DNA of 64,000 bases, taken from positions 5,882,001 through 5,946,000 of the forward strand of contig NC_051069.1 in the NCBI RefSeq assembly GCF_004664715.2. Direction: 5' to 3'. The DNA is from Peromyscus leucopus (taxonomy: Eukaryota; Chordata; Mammalia; Rodentia; Cricetidae). The notes under the pieces are model-generated. The model made no database searches, had not been told where the DNA came from, and saw nothing but the letters and a program-made list of their open reading frames with translations. Positions 10,700-22,384 of the stretch are shown in pieces. Position 1 is the first letter of the stretch. Each line of letters begins with the position of its first letter. The position numbers and the translations under genes are program-made.

Positions 10700-11503
10700 C
10701 ATTTCTGCCAGGAAACTCACTTAGACTGGGCCTGGAGCACCTGGAGAGGTGCGTCCGAAGTTACGCCCCTCCTCTTTTGAGCTTGGAGCATCTTGAGTCT
10801 CCGCCTGCCTGCCGAACTCGAACTAGCGATCCGCTTTTACGGGCCATGGAGCTTCTCGAGGCCCCAACAACTGAGTCTTGCCTTGTCCGCTGAGACTGGA
10901 GTAGAGGCCCGTTCCGCCGTTCACCCTGACCGGCGAAGAAATACATGGAAGACGCGCCTCGCGAACTTCATCTGATCCTCTTTGACTTGAGCACCACCAG
11001 GCCCCGCCTCCCGAGCTCCGCCCCTCCCTCGGCTGCCATGGGCTTTGGGGCACCTCGAGGCCCCGCCTCCCCAGCTCCACTCCCCCTTGGCTGCAACGGG
11101 CTTTCTATCACCTCGAGGCCCCGCCTCCCCAGCTCCGCCCCTCCCGTGGCTGCCACGGGCTTTGAGGCACCTCGAGGCCCCGCCTCCCCAGCTCCGCCCC
11201 TCCCGCGGCTGCCACGGGCTTTGGAGCATCTCGTGGCCCCACCTTCTGAGTTCCGCCCCTCCCGCGACTGCCACGGGCTTTGGAGCATCTCGCGGCCCCG
11301 CCTCCTGAGCTCCGCCCCTCCCGCGGCTGCCACGGGCTTTGGAGTATCTCGTGGCCCCGCCTCCTGAGCTCCGCCCCTCCCTCCCTCCGCTGCCACGGGC
11401 TTTGCGGCACCTCGAGGCCCCCCCTCCTGAGCTTATCCAGCACCCACTGCCCGCTGGGCACCTCGGGTCCCTCGGACTCCCTGGACTGGCTTCCGCGGTC
11501 GCC
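10700..11503 (+). promoter_or_regulatory. GC-rich CpG promoter region of Aph1b
   Basis: Base composition turns strongly G+C- and CpG-rich here and returns to AT-rich soon after exon 1, as in a CpG-island promoter. It contains many GC-box-like strings ('ccccgcctc', 'ccgcccctccc'), which match Sp/KLF-type sites; no TATA box is evident near the start codon. The transcription start cannot be placed from sequence alone. The central part is the minisatellite described separately. Degenerate relatives of its unit continue upstream (for example 'gccatggagcttctcgaggc' at 10843). Confidence 0.75.
10999..11434 (+). repeat. 59-bp GC-box minisatellite, about 7.3 units, in the Aph1b promoter
   Basis: Units begin at 10999, 11058, 11116, 11175, 11234, 11293 and 11352 (59, 58, 59, 59, 59, 59 and 63 bases), with a partial unit at 11415-11434. 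Each reads approximately 'ggccccgcctcc', then 'gagctccgcccctcccgcgg', then 'ctgccacgggctttggagca' and 'tctcg'. Each unit therefore carries about two GC boxes. Unit 7 has an extra 'ctcc' repeat. The array ends 69 bases before the start codon, so part of it may be transcribed as 5' UTR. Long open frames on both strands here are by-products of the stop-poor GC-rich repeat. Confidence 0.9.
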
Positions 11504-11616
11504 ATGACGGCGGCCGTGTTCTTCGGTTGCGCCTTCATCGCCTTCGGGCCCGCGCTCGCTCTCTACGTCTTCACCATCGCCACCGACCCTTTGCGCGTCA
11601 TCTTCCTCATCGCCGG
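11504..11616 (+). CDS. Aph1b: Aph1b coding exon 1
   Basis: It encodes residues 1-37 and two bases of codon 38. The start ATG at 11504 sits in 'gtcgccatgacgg', a good Kozak context, and gives MTAAVFFGCAFIAFGPALAL, the typical APH-1 N-terminus and first membrane segment. The donor is GG|gtgaga. This start gives the family length exactly, and no other in-frame ATG precedes it with APH-1 similarity. Confidence 0.96.
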
Positions 11617-12861
11617 GTGAGACTGCCCCCGGTCCTTGACGCAGCGGGTCCCCTCCCGCGCCGGGGTTCCCATGACCTCGGGGATCACCACCACCCACTG
11701 TCTCCAGCCTGTGGGACTGTCACGGCTGAAAGGAGCGGGGGCTCCTCCTCTCCTGCCAGGGTCTCAGGAGAAGGGCAGGCTGAGCAGGCGCACCCTGCGC
11801 ATCCAGGCTTCTGTGGACTAAGTGTGGGGACGCTTGGATCCATTCGTGTGTGGAGCCTTCGCCTTTCCACAGGAGTCCCATTTCACCCAGTGTGGTTCCC
11901 ACCCTCTGTCATTAAAGTCACCTGGGGGGTCAGTGGCCCACCCCTCCCCAGCCCCCATCCTCGGACTCAGAAAGCCTGTGAGGGGCTTGGGCTCAGATTT
12001 TTCCTGTAGACCCCTGGGTAATGACTGGGGTGCAGCGGAGGGTGGAAGCGCAAGAAAACGCAGCAACACCTGACCAGGCCATGTTGTCCTGGGAGCTTGG
12101 TAAATACCGAACTCTGCTGGCGAACGTGGTCTTGCTCTCTCTGCACCTGCTGAGAGTTTCTGGGACTTGGCATCAGGCCAGCTAGCTAGGCCAGGGACTC
12201 CCGCTTTCTGAGCTGCTTTTTGACTTACTGAACAGCGCTCCTTCGCTATTGTAATTTAAAAACAATAGAGTCTGTTGATCCGATGGCTTATAAAGCTTGC
12301 TGCCGTCATTAAAATCCACAGGAGGGTTGTCAGAACCGGGCCTGGAAGACAACGACACCAGAGCACGGGTTTGCAACTTCTGAACTTTACACGGTGCCCA
12401 CTATGAATGCAGGTTTAAGTATTTGTTTTCTGTCAGAAAAAGACACTTATCTGTACAGATAGTTAGCCATTAAATCCATAGTTTCTGGAGAATTTTGAGA
12501 CTATGAAAATTGCAATGGTCACTGGTTATATATTTCTATGGCACACCAAGAAGGAAAAGACATCGCTTAGGAAAATAGTCAGCAACCAAGTTCCTCTTGG
12601 CCAGTCCTTGGCAGACAGTGTCTTGGTGTGCACCTGACAGGGTCACTCAGCACGTTCTTTGTTGAGCACATCTGACATTCCTCTTGGACTATTTTCTCAC
12701 TAGGAAAGATTGATCAGCAACTGATGATCCAGAACGCCACTTCAAGGACTTTTTTCCCCAATTAAAAAATCAAGATCTTTGTTCCTTTTCCAGCAGATTT
12801 AAAGTCATTATTAATCTTGTGCTTCTGTTAACTTGTGGCTTTTTTTTCTTCTACATTCCAG

Positions 12862-13032
12862 AGCTTTCTTCTGGTTGGTGTCTCTTCTGCTTTCATCTGT
12901 TTTTTGGTACCTAGTGAGAGTCATCACTGACAACAGAGATGGACCAACACAGAAGTACCTGCTCATCTTCGGAGTGTTGCTCTCTGTCTGTTTCCAAGAA
13001 CTGTTTAGGTTTGCGTATTATAGGCTGTTAAA
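12862..13032 (+). CDS. Aph1b: Aph1b coding exon 2
   Basis: The acceptor is 'acattccag' and the donor 'gtaagt'. It encodes residues 38-95 (split codons at both ends), including AFFWLVSLLLSSVFWYLVRV (membrane segment 2) and the conserved loop DGPTQKYLLIFG leading to FRFAYYRLLK. Relative to the human protein as I recall it, substitutions fall within hydrophobic positions. Confidence 0.95.
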
Positions 13033-13561
13033 GTAAGTTAAATGTTTGCTTTATTTTCCCAGTTAGACTTGAGTTGTGATTTGGTGATTGGTCCATTTCT
13101 AGCTTGAAAACATGGAGTATTTAAACTTCTGGCCTGGCTTGCCTAACTGCCCTCATACCCTTCTTTTTTCTTTACTCTTTTGTCTCCTTCCTCTCAAAAA
13201 TGTTTCTTAAGAATTGCCAAATGCCAGGCACTTTGTAGAAACTGGAGGTTTATCACAAAAGTGATAAAGAGAGAGCTCTGGCTGGTGGAGCTTATTATAA
13301 TGGGAGGAAACTGGCAAGAAATGAATAAACAACAAAACCCCACTTTATTGAAGAAAAATAACCCAGAGAAATAATTACTGAAACAACAGACAGCCTTCCC
13401 ATTGGGACTTCATGTTCCCCTCTTACCACCTGAAATTATTCTTATGTAGATTATGTCTTCCATTGTTTTAACTATTAGTGGGAAACAGAGGCTCATTTTA
13501 AAAACATATTCTATAGTTTCAAATCTACAAAAGGAAAAATACATTTAAGAACAAAGCCTGA

Positions 13562-13735
13562 GCTGGGCGGTGGTGGCGGCACGCCTTTAATCCCAGCACT
13601 GAGGAGGCAGAGCCAGGCGGATCTCTGTGAGTTTCAGGCCAGCCTGGGCTACAGAGTGAGAGCCAGGACAGGCTCCAAAGCTACACAGAGAAACCCTGTC
13701 TTGAAAACAAAACAAAAAAAAAAAAAAAAAAACAA
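13562..13735 (+). mobile_element. B1 SINE in Aph1b intron 2
   Basis: 'gagctgggcggtggtggcgg' and 'tttaatcccagcactgagga', ending 'gaaaccctgtcttgaaaac' and a poly(A) run. 'aagaacaaagcctga' before (13548) and 'aagaacaaagcctga' after (13737) form a target duplication. Confidence 0.95.
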
Positions 13736-14159
13736 AAAGAACAAAGCCTGAAGCATGAGCTCTTTTTTTGAGCTAAGATGTAAGGGAATACATTTAAATT
13801 GATCTCTCATGGTATTCTTTATTCAATACTAGAGATTTTGGTTATTTAGATTTTGCTTAAATATCTATACTACCACAAATACGTTTGAGCCTTTTAGTTT
13901 AAGGGACCAACTCAACCAAAATTTTGCTGCCTGAATTTGCTGCCTTGATTAAAATGTGGAGCATTTGTACCCACTTTTATAAATCATTGCAGTCAAATAA
14001 GTTTGTTTCATGAGTCAGGAAATCAGGAGCAGTTATTACATTGTTAATGAATGAGGTGATTGTAACTTTCAAACAGAACAAAACCTTGTACAGTGAGAAG
14101 TTGGCATATGGCTGCAATGTCCATTTCTGCACAAATTTTATTTTTTATTTTTAACACAC

Positions 14160-14366
14160 TCATTTTTATCTTATGTGTATGAGTGTTTTGCCTGCATGTA
14201 TGTCTGTGCATTCCTGGTGTCCAAGAAGTCCAAAAAAGGGCAACAGATCCCCTGGACCTGAAGTTATAAGCAGTTATGTGTCACCATAGGGCTGCTAGGA
14301 ATAGAGCCTGGGTTCTCTGGAAGAGCAGCCGGTGCTCTCAACCACTGAGCTCTCTCTCTAGCCCTT
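14160..14366 (-). mobile_element. B2/B3-family SINE in intron 2
   Basis: The right end 'accactgagctctctctcta' and 'gccc' is the reverse complement of the B2 head, preceded by 'ttgcctgcatgtatgtctgt', the usual reversed tail region. Two long T runs nearby (14653-14676 and 14779-14804) are probably tails of further decayed retroposons. Confidence 0.8.
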
Positions 14367-15425
14367 TCCACACAAACTTTGTACAATTTCAAGTTACTTG
14401 CCTAAAACATAACTGTCATTACCTAAAAATTATTTTCAGTAACTTCTGTGTTGCCTAAAACTGCTGTATGATGCCTGAAATATACGCGAATTATGTCTCG
14501 GTGTGTGTGTTTTAAATACTTGGATTGCAAGTTTTGCAACCTATTTCAGTTTTTTTAAAATAATATAAAATACACATTTTTGTGATTTTAGAAAAATCTT
14601 ATATCTATAGAAAAGTGAAAAGCTAAGATAACCAATGCTACAGTTTTGGTGTTTTTTTTTTTTTTTTTTTTTTTTTGTCCCTGTCTATGCCCCATCCCAT
14701 GTGTTCCCCCACCCCCACCCAGGGTCTTGGCACAAGCTAGGAGAGAGCTCTATCACTTGATCTAGACCCTCAGCCCTGTTTTTTTTTTTTTTTTTTTTTT
14801 TTTTCCCTTTTTTAGAAGTGTCTCTCTGTTTTTTAAATTTTCTAGAATGGTGTGTTAAGGGGGCTGAAGATGGAGCCCTGGGTTCAATTCCCAATCCCCT
14901 ACACCTCATAAACCAGGCATGAGGATACACTCCTGTAATCTTCACTACATAGTGGTTTTGAAGGCAGCCTACTTACATAGACCATCTCAAAACAACCAGA
15001 AGAACAAACAGAAAAAGAAAAACCCCAGTGGTGGAACAGGTGCTTGGCATGTGTGAGGCATAGGGTCAGTTCCTGAACCAAAGAAAAAAGTTGCTGCTAG
15101 AAAGGTGAGAATAATTTTGGTTCTTCAGTGTGCAAGAGAGAAGCGGTAATAAGTATAGCCATAGTGGAAAACACAACCGAATGACCATAAGTTGGAGATA
15201 AAGACCTAAGACTTTGGGGAAAGAAAATCCAGAGTGATAGATCCCTCGGGATAAAGAAATAAATATTCATTGAGCTCAGAAACTAGAGCACTGCTTTTAT
15301 TCTTGAACTCAATCCCTATTGGCTTGTTACTGATATTTTAATTTTTTCCTTTTATGGAAATATCAGCTAGATGGAGTTGGTGGAAATCTCACTTCTTGGC
15401 TTCAGTTATTGAACATGTGCTGGAG

Positions 15426-15608
15426 TTGGGCTGGAGAGTTGGCTCAGCAGTCAAGAGCACTGGTTGCTCTTCCAGTGGACCAGGGTTCAATTCCTAGTAC
15501 GCAGAAGGCAGCTCATAGCTGTCTGTAACTCCAGTTCAAAAGGATCCTACACCCTCACACAGACATGCAGGCAAAACACTAATGCACATAAAAATAAGTA
15601 AATCTTAA
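15426..15608 (+). mobile_element. B2 SINE in intron 2
   Basis: 'gggctggagagttggctcag' and 'gttgctcttccagtggacca' mark a diverged B2 ending near an A-rich tail at 15605. Confidence 0.88.
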
Positions 15609-15625
15609 AAAGAAAAGAAAATGTG

Positions 15626-15778
15626 CTGGAGCTGGTGGCACACACCTTTAATCCCAGCCTTTGGGAGGCAGAAGCAGATGGACCTCTGTGAGTTTGAGGC
15701 CAGTCTGATCTATACAGTGAACATCCAGGCTATGTAGAGAGAGTCTGTCTCAAACAAAAACAAAACAAACAACAAAAA
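15626..15778 (+). mobile_element. B1 SINE in intron 2
   Basis: 'gctggtggcacacaccttta' and 'atcccagcctttgggaggca', ending with 'ctgtctcaaacaaaaacaaa', give a B1 about 150 bases before exon 3. Confidence 0.88.
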
Positions 15779-15930
15779 AGAGTGCTGGGTTTCACTTAAA
15801 TGGATCTGAACTGCAACCTGGAGTGTAACCTTATCAGAAGCCTCACTAAGAACCTAGGTTTGAAGGGTTCATGATGTGCCTGATATGAGTCTATTTCTTT
15901 AAAAATAAAAAAAATGTGTTTTTCTTTTAG

Positions 15931-16001
15931 AACAGCTAGTGAGGGTTTGAAAAGCGTAAACCCTGAGGAGACAACACCCTCAATGCTACTGTTGGCCTAT
16001 G
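15931..16001 (+). CDS. Aph1b: Aph1b coding exon 3
   Basis: This short exon follows 'tttcttttag' and ends at the donor TATG|gtaagt. It completes K95 and encodes TASEGLKSVNPEETTPSMLL up to residue 118, the hydrophilic loop before membrane segment 4, plus the first base of V119. At 71 bases it keeps the phase required by exons 2 and 4, which confirms its limits. Confidence 0.93.
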
Positions 16002-16043
16002 GTAAGTTAGACCCTGTGGTGTCATGAAGAAAAATAATAGAAG

Positions 16044-16165
16044 TCCTGAAGAGGTGGCTCAGCAGTTAAGAGCACCCATTGCTCTTGCAGAGGACCTGAA
16101 TTCTGTTCCCAGCACCCAGATGATGGCTCACAACCACCTGGAACTCTAGTTCTAGGGGATCCAAC
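16044..16165 (+). mobile_element. B2 SINE fragment in intron 3
   Basis: 'cctgaagaggtggctcagca' and 'acccagatgatggctcacaa' are B2 head and body; the tail is missing. Confidence 0.8.
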
Positions 16166-16423
16166 ACGGCCTTCATCACATTACCCTCTTTTTCCTCTCC
16201 AGTTTCTTCTGTGCCTCTGCCTTGTTCATTGATCTGCTACATCCTGTCCTTCCTTTTCTCCTCTCCTTTCTCACTTAGCTTTCCAGAGCTGGCTGTCTGG
16301 TACTTCAGCAACAGCAGGTGTACCCTTTTCCCTGCAGTGAAATAGTATTCCCCAGTCCTTGCAAATTAGATTTGAACTGAACTCATAACAGGAAAAGGGG
16401 TTAACGGTGTTTTCTTCCTCTAG

Positions 16424-16546
16424 TTTCTGGCTTGGGCTTTGGAATCATGAGTGGAGTGTTTTCCTTTGTGAACACCCTGTCTGACTCGTTGGGACCAGGC
16501 ACCGTGGGCATTCACGGTGATTCTCCTCAGTTCTTCCTTAATTCAG
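16424..16546 (+). CDS. Aph1b: Aph1b coding exon 4 (GxxxG motif exon)
   Basis: It encodes V119 to the first base of codon 160, including VSGLGFGIMSGVFSFVNTLS. G121, G125 and G129 form the tandem GxxxG motif in membrane segment 4 that is known to be needed for APH-1 assembly into gamma-secretase. The conserved loop GPGTVGIHGDSPQFFL follows. The acceptor is 'ttcctctag' and the donor TCAG|gtatgt. Intron 3 before it is only 422 bases. Confidence 0.96.
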
Positions 16547-16749
16547 GTATGTGTCCCAGCTGTGCTCTGAAGGATCGTCCTTATTGTAACTCACTGGCCT
16601 CAGAATTCGAGCGGAGGTGGTTTATGTTAAGACTCTCAAAGGGAAGATATTCTTAGGCACTACAAGTGAAGGACCTGGGAGTGGGGGCAGGGGTTTGATT
16701 GGAGTGCTGTAGAATATTACAGGAATTGATCTTGCATAAGATTTATATA

Positions 16750-16990
16750 TTTGCTGGGCAGTGGCGGTACACACCTTTAATCCCAGCACTCGGGAGGCAG
16801 AGGCAGAAGGATCTGTGTGAGTTTGAGGCCAGCCTGCTCTACAGAGCAAGTTCCATGATAGATTCCAAAGCTACACAGAGGAAACCTTGTCTCAGAAAAC
16901 AAACCAACCAGCTACCAAACAAACAAACAACAGCAACAACAACAACAAAAAACCAACAACAAAACCCAACCAACTAACCAACCAAACAAA
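16750..16990 (+). mobile_element. B1 SINE with long CAA-rich tail
   Basis: 'gctgggcagtggcggtacac' and 'tttaatcccagcactcggga', then 'ctacacagaggaaaccttgt', followed by a long A/C tail of CAA and CCAA repeats. 'agatttatatatttg' before (16739) and 'agatttatatatatttg' after (16991) look like the target duplication. Confidence 0.92.
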
Positions 16991-17134
16991 AAGATTTATA
17001 TATATTTGTTTGGCTATACTAAAATGTTTACAGTATAGTTGAAACATTAGCAGCTAATTTTTATGAGCTATATCCTCTCTGTTTTGTCATTTAGATTTAT
17101 CTTATATTTTTGGTTGTGAGCCTAGCCTTTAACA

Positions 17135-17296
17135 GCTGAGCCCCTTTAATCCCAGCACTCAGGAGGCAGAGGCAGGTGGATCTTTGTGAGTTCAAGGCCA
17201 GCCTGGACTATCAAGTGAGTTCCAGGAAAGGCGCAAAGCTACACAGAGAAACCCTGTCTCAAAAAGCCAAAAAAAAAAAAAAAAAAAAAAAAAAAG
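17135..17296 (+). mobile_element. B1 SINE in intron 4
   Basis: 'tttaatcccagcactcagga' and 'aggcgcaaagctacacagag', with a poly(A) tail at 17269-17295. The left end is interrupted or diverged. 'aagatttatctt' after it resembles 'gatttatctt' at 17093. Confidence 0.9.
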
Positions 17297-19254
17297 ATTT
17301 ATCTTCGATATAAACCTGTCAGCACCTGCTTTTTTTTCTTGCCCAGTGCTAGTGATTCAACACAAGACCCCTAGTCTACATTCTAATATCTGATTAATCT
17401 ATAGCTCAGTGCCTTTTATAGATAGGCAGCATGACTTGATCTTTAAATGCAGAGGGAAAGGTAGATGATTTAATCTTTTTATGCCAAGATGCAGTAAAAA
17501 AGGACCAACTCTTTTCACATTGCTATTCATTCACCAGCAACAAGTATGACACAATGACCAAAGTTTGTTTTATAATTAGAATATTATTTTATTAAATTCT
17601 ACTTTGTTTAAAACTAGATGAAAAATAGCTGTATTTGTAGTTGTCTAGACCAATAGCAGTTATTAACTGGAATAAGTGGACTCACATACCAATTTTTTCA
17701 ATTAAAGCCATGTTCACATCCAGGCCAAAGCTCTTTAGGGAGCTTACCATCTTGTAGGGGAATATGACCAAAAACTAAATAGTGTTTCAGTAGATTTTAA
17801 TAGAATAAAAAGATTATAAAGAAAAATGGCCAATTTTTAAAAAGCTGCAGTAGTTTAGAGACATCCTGGCACTCCTGACCCTAACTGAGACAGTCTCCCA
17901 CCATTCTCAGTTCCCTTGTTTGTTCAAATCTGAGCCTCGCCTGTGGACATTAATGTGTCAGCTTCTCCAGTGAACCCGTCCCTGTGCAGCCAGCAAGCTT
18001 AGTCTTCCCTGTTTGGAAAGTGTTTGACTTTGTGAGGCTGAGAGCATGCAGTTCAGACCCTTTAACTCTGGCTGCGAGTTAAGGGAAAGTGTGTGAGTGG
18101 ATCATGCTTGTTAATGTCCCCCGCAATGTAGCAGATTGCCTTTGTGAATATTCCAAACTGGAACATTCCTGGCATAAATTTTAAATGGCAATAATGCTTG
18201 GTTTGCAAAAAGCAAATGTAGTTCTAGTGGCTAATGTCTGTCAGAGTCCAGTAGAAATTAAGAAGACACCTTCTATATTGTGAATTTTCTTAGTTTACTT
18301 TGTTTTAGGAACTGTTTTCTTTCCATCCTCATGTATTGCCTGCTTTTGTCCTCTAGATGGTGCTAACTCCCTTCAGTAAACCAGGCTATTATCGAGGTCA
18401 GCTTAAAATGAGTCCCTTGGAAAAGTAAATTTGTTCCTAAAATGGTAATTAGAATAAGTAAGGAATATGAGGTCCTTATGAGCATCTCTATGTCCGTTAT
18501 GTTAATAATACACATATTGTATGATATCTGTATGTACATGAATTTTTATGTTATATAAAAATAGTTTTATGAAGTACACATGTAAGTTAGTTCTTTTTTA
18601 TCAGTACTTGTGAAGCAGGCCCACGTTAAGTTAGACTCATTGCCATTTCTTGGAAGTACTTGGCTGAGAAGGAAGTATGAGATTTAGGTTCCAAGTTCAA
18701 GTCATATCATCAATTTAGTATTTGGGGACAAGTCCTTTTGATTATTTATGTATGTAGTCTGTAAATAATTATTAAAGATTTCTCCATGCCCTCTGCCCAC
18801 GATGACTATAAAAACAAACACCTAACTGCACAAAGCATATATAAATATTACAAAGAGGAAGAGAAGTGTAAGGGTACATGTGGACAGTGCAGTTCTTTGC
18901 CTGTGTACCCCAGCCGTGATTAACTGATGATGTGACTATGGTTTAGTGCCTGTCTCTCCAGTTGTGTGCTAAATCACATGATTTAGCAAGGACTATGGCT
19001 GTCTTGTTTATGACCATATCTCATCCATAGATTCTCATGGGGTCCATTGTTACTAGACAAAACTTGATAAATATTGACTGAACAATAGAAGCTAGTCACT
19101 GCTTATGGAATTATAGAGATTTACTGAAAGATAAGTAATAGCTATGCCCACAAAGGAAGGAACTAAAGAGAAGGCTGTTCCAAACTCAAGGAAGAGACCT
19201 CTCCTCTTAGGCCTCAGTTTCTAGGTCTTTCAGGAAGGACAGAAGTAATGATCA

Positions 19255-19640
19255 AAAGCCAGGCAGTGGTGGTGTATGCTTGTAATCCTAGCACGCAAGA
19301 GGCAGAGCCAGGTGGATCTCTGTGAGTTCGAGGCCAGCCTCTAGATAACAAGTTCCAAGTGAGACAGGGCTATATAGTAAGACACTGTCTAAATTTAAAA
19401 AGACAAAAGAAGAGAAGGAAGAGAATGCCTAGATTAGAGTCAATAAGAATTAAGTAAAATTAGCCTGGTTGTGGTGTTAGCAGTGATAGCACCCAGCACT
19501 CAGGGCAGGCAGATCTCTGTAAGTTTGATGCCAACCTGGTCTACAGGACTAGTTCCAGGATAGTAAAGGCTGTTATACAATGAAATCCTGTCTCAAAAAA
19601 CAAAGCAAAACAAACAAACAAACAAAAAAACAGAATTAAG
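19255..19640 (+). mobile_element. Two diverged B1 SINEs in intron 4
   Basis: The first (about 19255-19410) has 'ccaggcagtggtggtgtatg' and 'cagagccaggtggatctctg'. The second (about 19460-19632) has 'gcctggttgtggtgttagca' and 'gcaggcagatctctgtaagt', with a CAAA-rich tail. Both are old copies. Confidence 0.8.
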
Positions 19641-20639
19641 TAAAACTAAACCCAGCATTGTAAAATATAATAAGAGCTCTTAATCATGAAGCCATCTCTC
19701 TAGCCCCATGTTTTTCTGTTAAGAAGAATAGAATAAAGTAAATTTTAGAGTTAGAGTCTCTGAAGGACTTTTCGGATTTTGTGTATAGGAATATGAACTG
19801 AGAGGGTTTAGCAATGAAAATGGGGGGAGGACTTTACAGATACTATTATTATGTCTTCATTTCTAGTTGGAATTCAGTCCATTTGTTAATAAGTAACAAA
19901 GTGGCATGCATGTAGTGTAACTATTTGTATGTGGGAGATAGTTTACATAGTCAGGCCTCGGTTTCTTACCAGTTGTAGATGGAATAAATGCTCCACAATA
20001 TTTGCCATAGTAAAATTTAGCTTATGGCCAGTATTGGAATTTTGAAACAAAATTCCATCTCTCAGAGTCCCAAGATTAGGATTGGCCAGCTGTCTACTGT
20101 ACACCAAGTCAAGAGATGAGCAATATGAAAAGTTTGAGGAAGAGAGCAATATGGTGCAGTGGGGATCATGCATGAAGAATGCATGCAGAAGATCAGCCAT
20201 GGCGCTCCAGTGACCCCAGAGTCTATCTTGATCACATTGATAAGAGCTTTAGGTTTGAAAGAAGAATTGAGGTGTGAGGGCAAAGGGTGTGAACAGTTAA
20301 GCCATCAGTGTGTGGTCCTGATTGGTTCGTGTCTCAGTTCTGGTCCTGCAAGGTGGTTTGAAAACAGTTTATGGCTTGAGGAGACAAGCAAGCTCTCGTG
20401 AGGTGATGGCCCCGGTCCAGAACCGCATTAGAACTGCCCTCATCTGGGAAGTGTTCTGTCTAGCCAGCCCTTCTATTCCTCTAATCCAAGATGAATGCTT
20501 GTTTAGGATGATGACTGGAGACACTCAGGTGCCTTTGGGATCTGGACCAGGACATTAAGAAGCTGGAAGTAAGATGCCTCAGTTACTCTTATCTTTGTAC
20601 ATTCAACCTTGAAGGGGAATGATATAGGTTAGGTGTTGG

Positions 20640-20990
20640 TGAAATTATTAAGGCCACTCCACGTAGTTAAAAGGGAGATTTATTAATGGTGTGACTTACA
20701 AATGAAGGGATAGGTAGGTGGCGGGTTCTGGGAAAGACGCAGCACAGTCTGGCGGTGTTCTCTGGAGAACTCTCCTCTGTCTACCTCTAGCATCCAGGGT
20801 CCAAGCAGGAAGAGAGCATGGTGCATTCTCATCTTGGTCTTTAGGGCCCTCCCTTGGCCTGCCTTGTAGGCGCGATAGTTACCAAAGCCTCAATGGGGGT
20901 TGGAACTTCCAGACCAAAGCTGGAATGGCTACCCACTACAGTAGGAGTCTCCAGTTCTTAAGACAAACTCTCCATGAATGATTATCATGC
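20640..20990 (-). mobile_element. Possible antisense LTR in intron 4
   Basis: 'gggagatttattaatggtgt' read in reverse gives a polyadenylation-like motif, and the mixed GC content differs from neighbouring intron. This resembles an LTR on the minus strand, but I do not recognise the family and see no target duplication. An 87-codon plus-strand frame here has no recognisable product. Confidence 0.3.
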
Positions 20991-21547
20991 CTGCTACAGA
21001 GATAAACAGATACCCAACAAAAAAGGAAGCACTTCATAAACATAAAATGAAGTCAGAGATGCCAGACTATCAATCTGCTTTCAGTTACCTGAGTAAGAAG
21101 CCAGTGCTTTTTAATGAAAGCAGTTTCTAAGTGTCTGCTATATGGTGATAGCAAAGCCAGCCAGAATGTAGGAATGTACAGTCTTTCAGTAACATTTGAG
21201 TGATTTCTTGGATATTACATTAATAAAACAGAAAACTGAATGTGGGGTATCTTCTATGAGACTGTTCCAAATATGCAGTATCCTCAGTGCTTAGTAGAAT
21301 AGTGACTGGCCTGTACTGGTCACTGAGAAAATACTTGCTGGATACTGAAAGAGTGAAGGAAGAAAGTGTGATAATAAAACAAAGACAGAGGAAGAATAAT
21401 GTGTAAGAGTGGAGAGGAATGGGTTTTAATCCATAGCCAAGTACCCAGGAATCTTGAATAAATGTGGTTTATCAGATGTCTTCCACTTTACTTTCCTACC
21501 TGACAGTCTACCTATGGACTTGCTGTATTATCTATGAGGCTGTAGAG

Positions 21548-21751
21548 CGGTGGTTCTCAACCTGTGGGTCATGACCCCTTTGTTGATCAATCCTTTCACA
21601 GGGTTCACATATCAGATGTTTACATTACGATTTGTAACAGTAGTAAAATTACAGTTATGAAGTGCCAACAAAGTAATTTTATGGTTGGGGTCCCCACACC
21701 ATGAGGAACTGTATTAAAAGGTTGCAGCATTAGGGAGGTTGAGAACCACTG
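21548..21751. mobile_element. hAT-Charlie MITE (URR1-like) in intron 4
   Basis: Terminal inverted repeats 'ggtggttctcaacct' and 'aggttgagaaccactg' bound a 204-base element lacking coding capacity. The 8-base target duplications 'ctgtagag' (21540-21547) and 'ctggagag' (21752-21759) differ at one base, as expected for an old hAT insertion. The internal text 'gacccctttgttgatcaa' fits the rodent URR1 family as I know it. Confidence 0.92.
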
Positions 21752-22194
21752 CTGGAGAGTGTAGTGGTCACTATTTTGCTGAAAAGCTCTGATTTGCCAA
21801 GTGCTGGTCTTCCTTGCAATGGGTCTGTGAAATATACATTTTAGACGTAAAGGAAGTGTAAGCTGAGAGAGTTAAACAGCTTGTCTTAAGTCCACACAAG
21901 TGGGATCTAATTCACAAGTATCTGACTTTAAAGATACCCAACCAGAATATTCATACTTGACTGTCACCATGCTCAGAAAATGTGTATTGAGTGTAACCAG
22001 AATTGGAAGCCAGATGTAGTGGATCATACCTATAATTCCAGTACTTGGGAGACTGAGGTAGTGGGAATAGCACAAGTTCAGTGCTACCTGTCTATGGGAT
22101 AGGAGTCTCAACAACAAATGTAAGAAATCACAGAGGAGAGTATGTATTAGGGGAATAGTTACTGAAGAAGTAACATTGTGCTAGATCTTCAAAA

Positions 22195-22375
22195 ATTATT
22201 ACATTTTGGTATTTGTGTATGTACATGTACACATGCACCGGCACATGCGTAGATGTTAGAGGACAACTTATGAAAATCGTTTTTTTTTCCTTCAACAGTG
22301 TGTATCTGGGTATTAAACTTACATCATAGGTTTGGCAGCAAGTATCTTTACCGACTGAGCCATCTTGTTGACCCT
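22195..22375 (-). mobile_element. Diverged B3/B2-type SINE
   Basis: 'gactgagccatcttgttgac' at the right end is a degraded reverse B2 head; the left part is a (TG/TA)-rich reversed tail. Confidence 0.65.
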
Positions 22376-22384
22376 GTGCTGTAT

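Noticed and set aside
10999..11434. Possible CRISPR-like repeat array
   Set aside because: Units are contiguous and similar over their whole length, with no unique spacers, and the host is a mammal; it is a minisatellite.
10921..11698. Long overlapping open frames (up to 205 codons) on both strands in the GC-rich promoter
   Set aside because: They arise because the 59-base repeat lacks stop codons. The products are low-complexity periodic peptides with no known domain, and the region is better explained as promoter DNA.
15426..15608. tRNA gene-like heads of B2/B4/ID SINEs (also at 3904, 35733, 41188, 42246)
   Set aside because: They retain A/B-box-like text because the SINEs derive from tRNA, but the bodies and A-rich tails identify retroposons; no cloverleaf tRNA gene is present.
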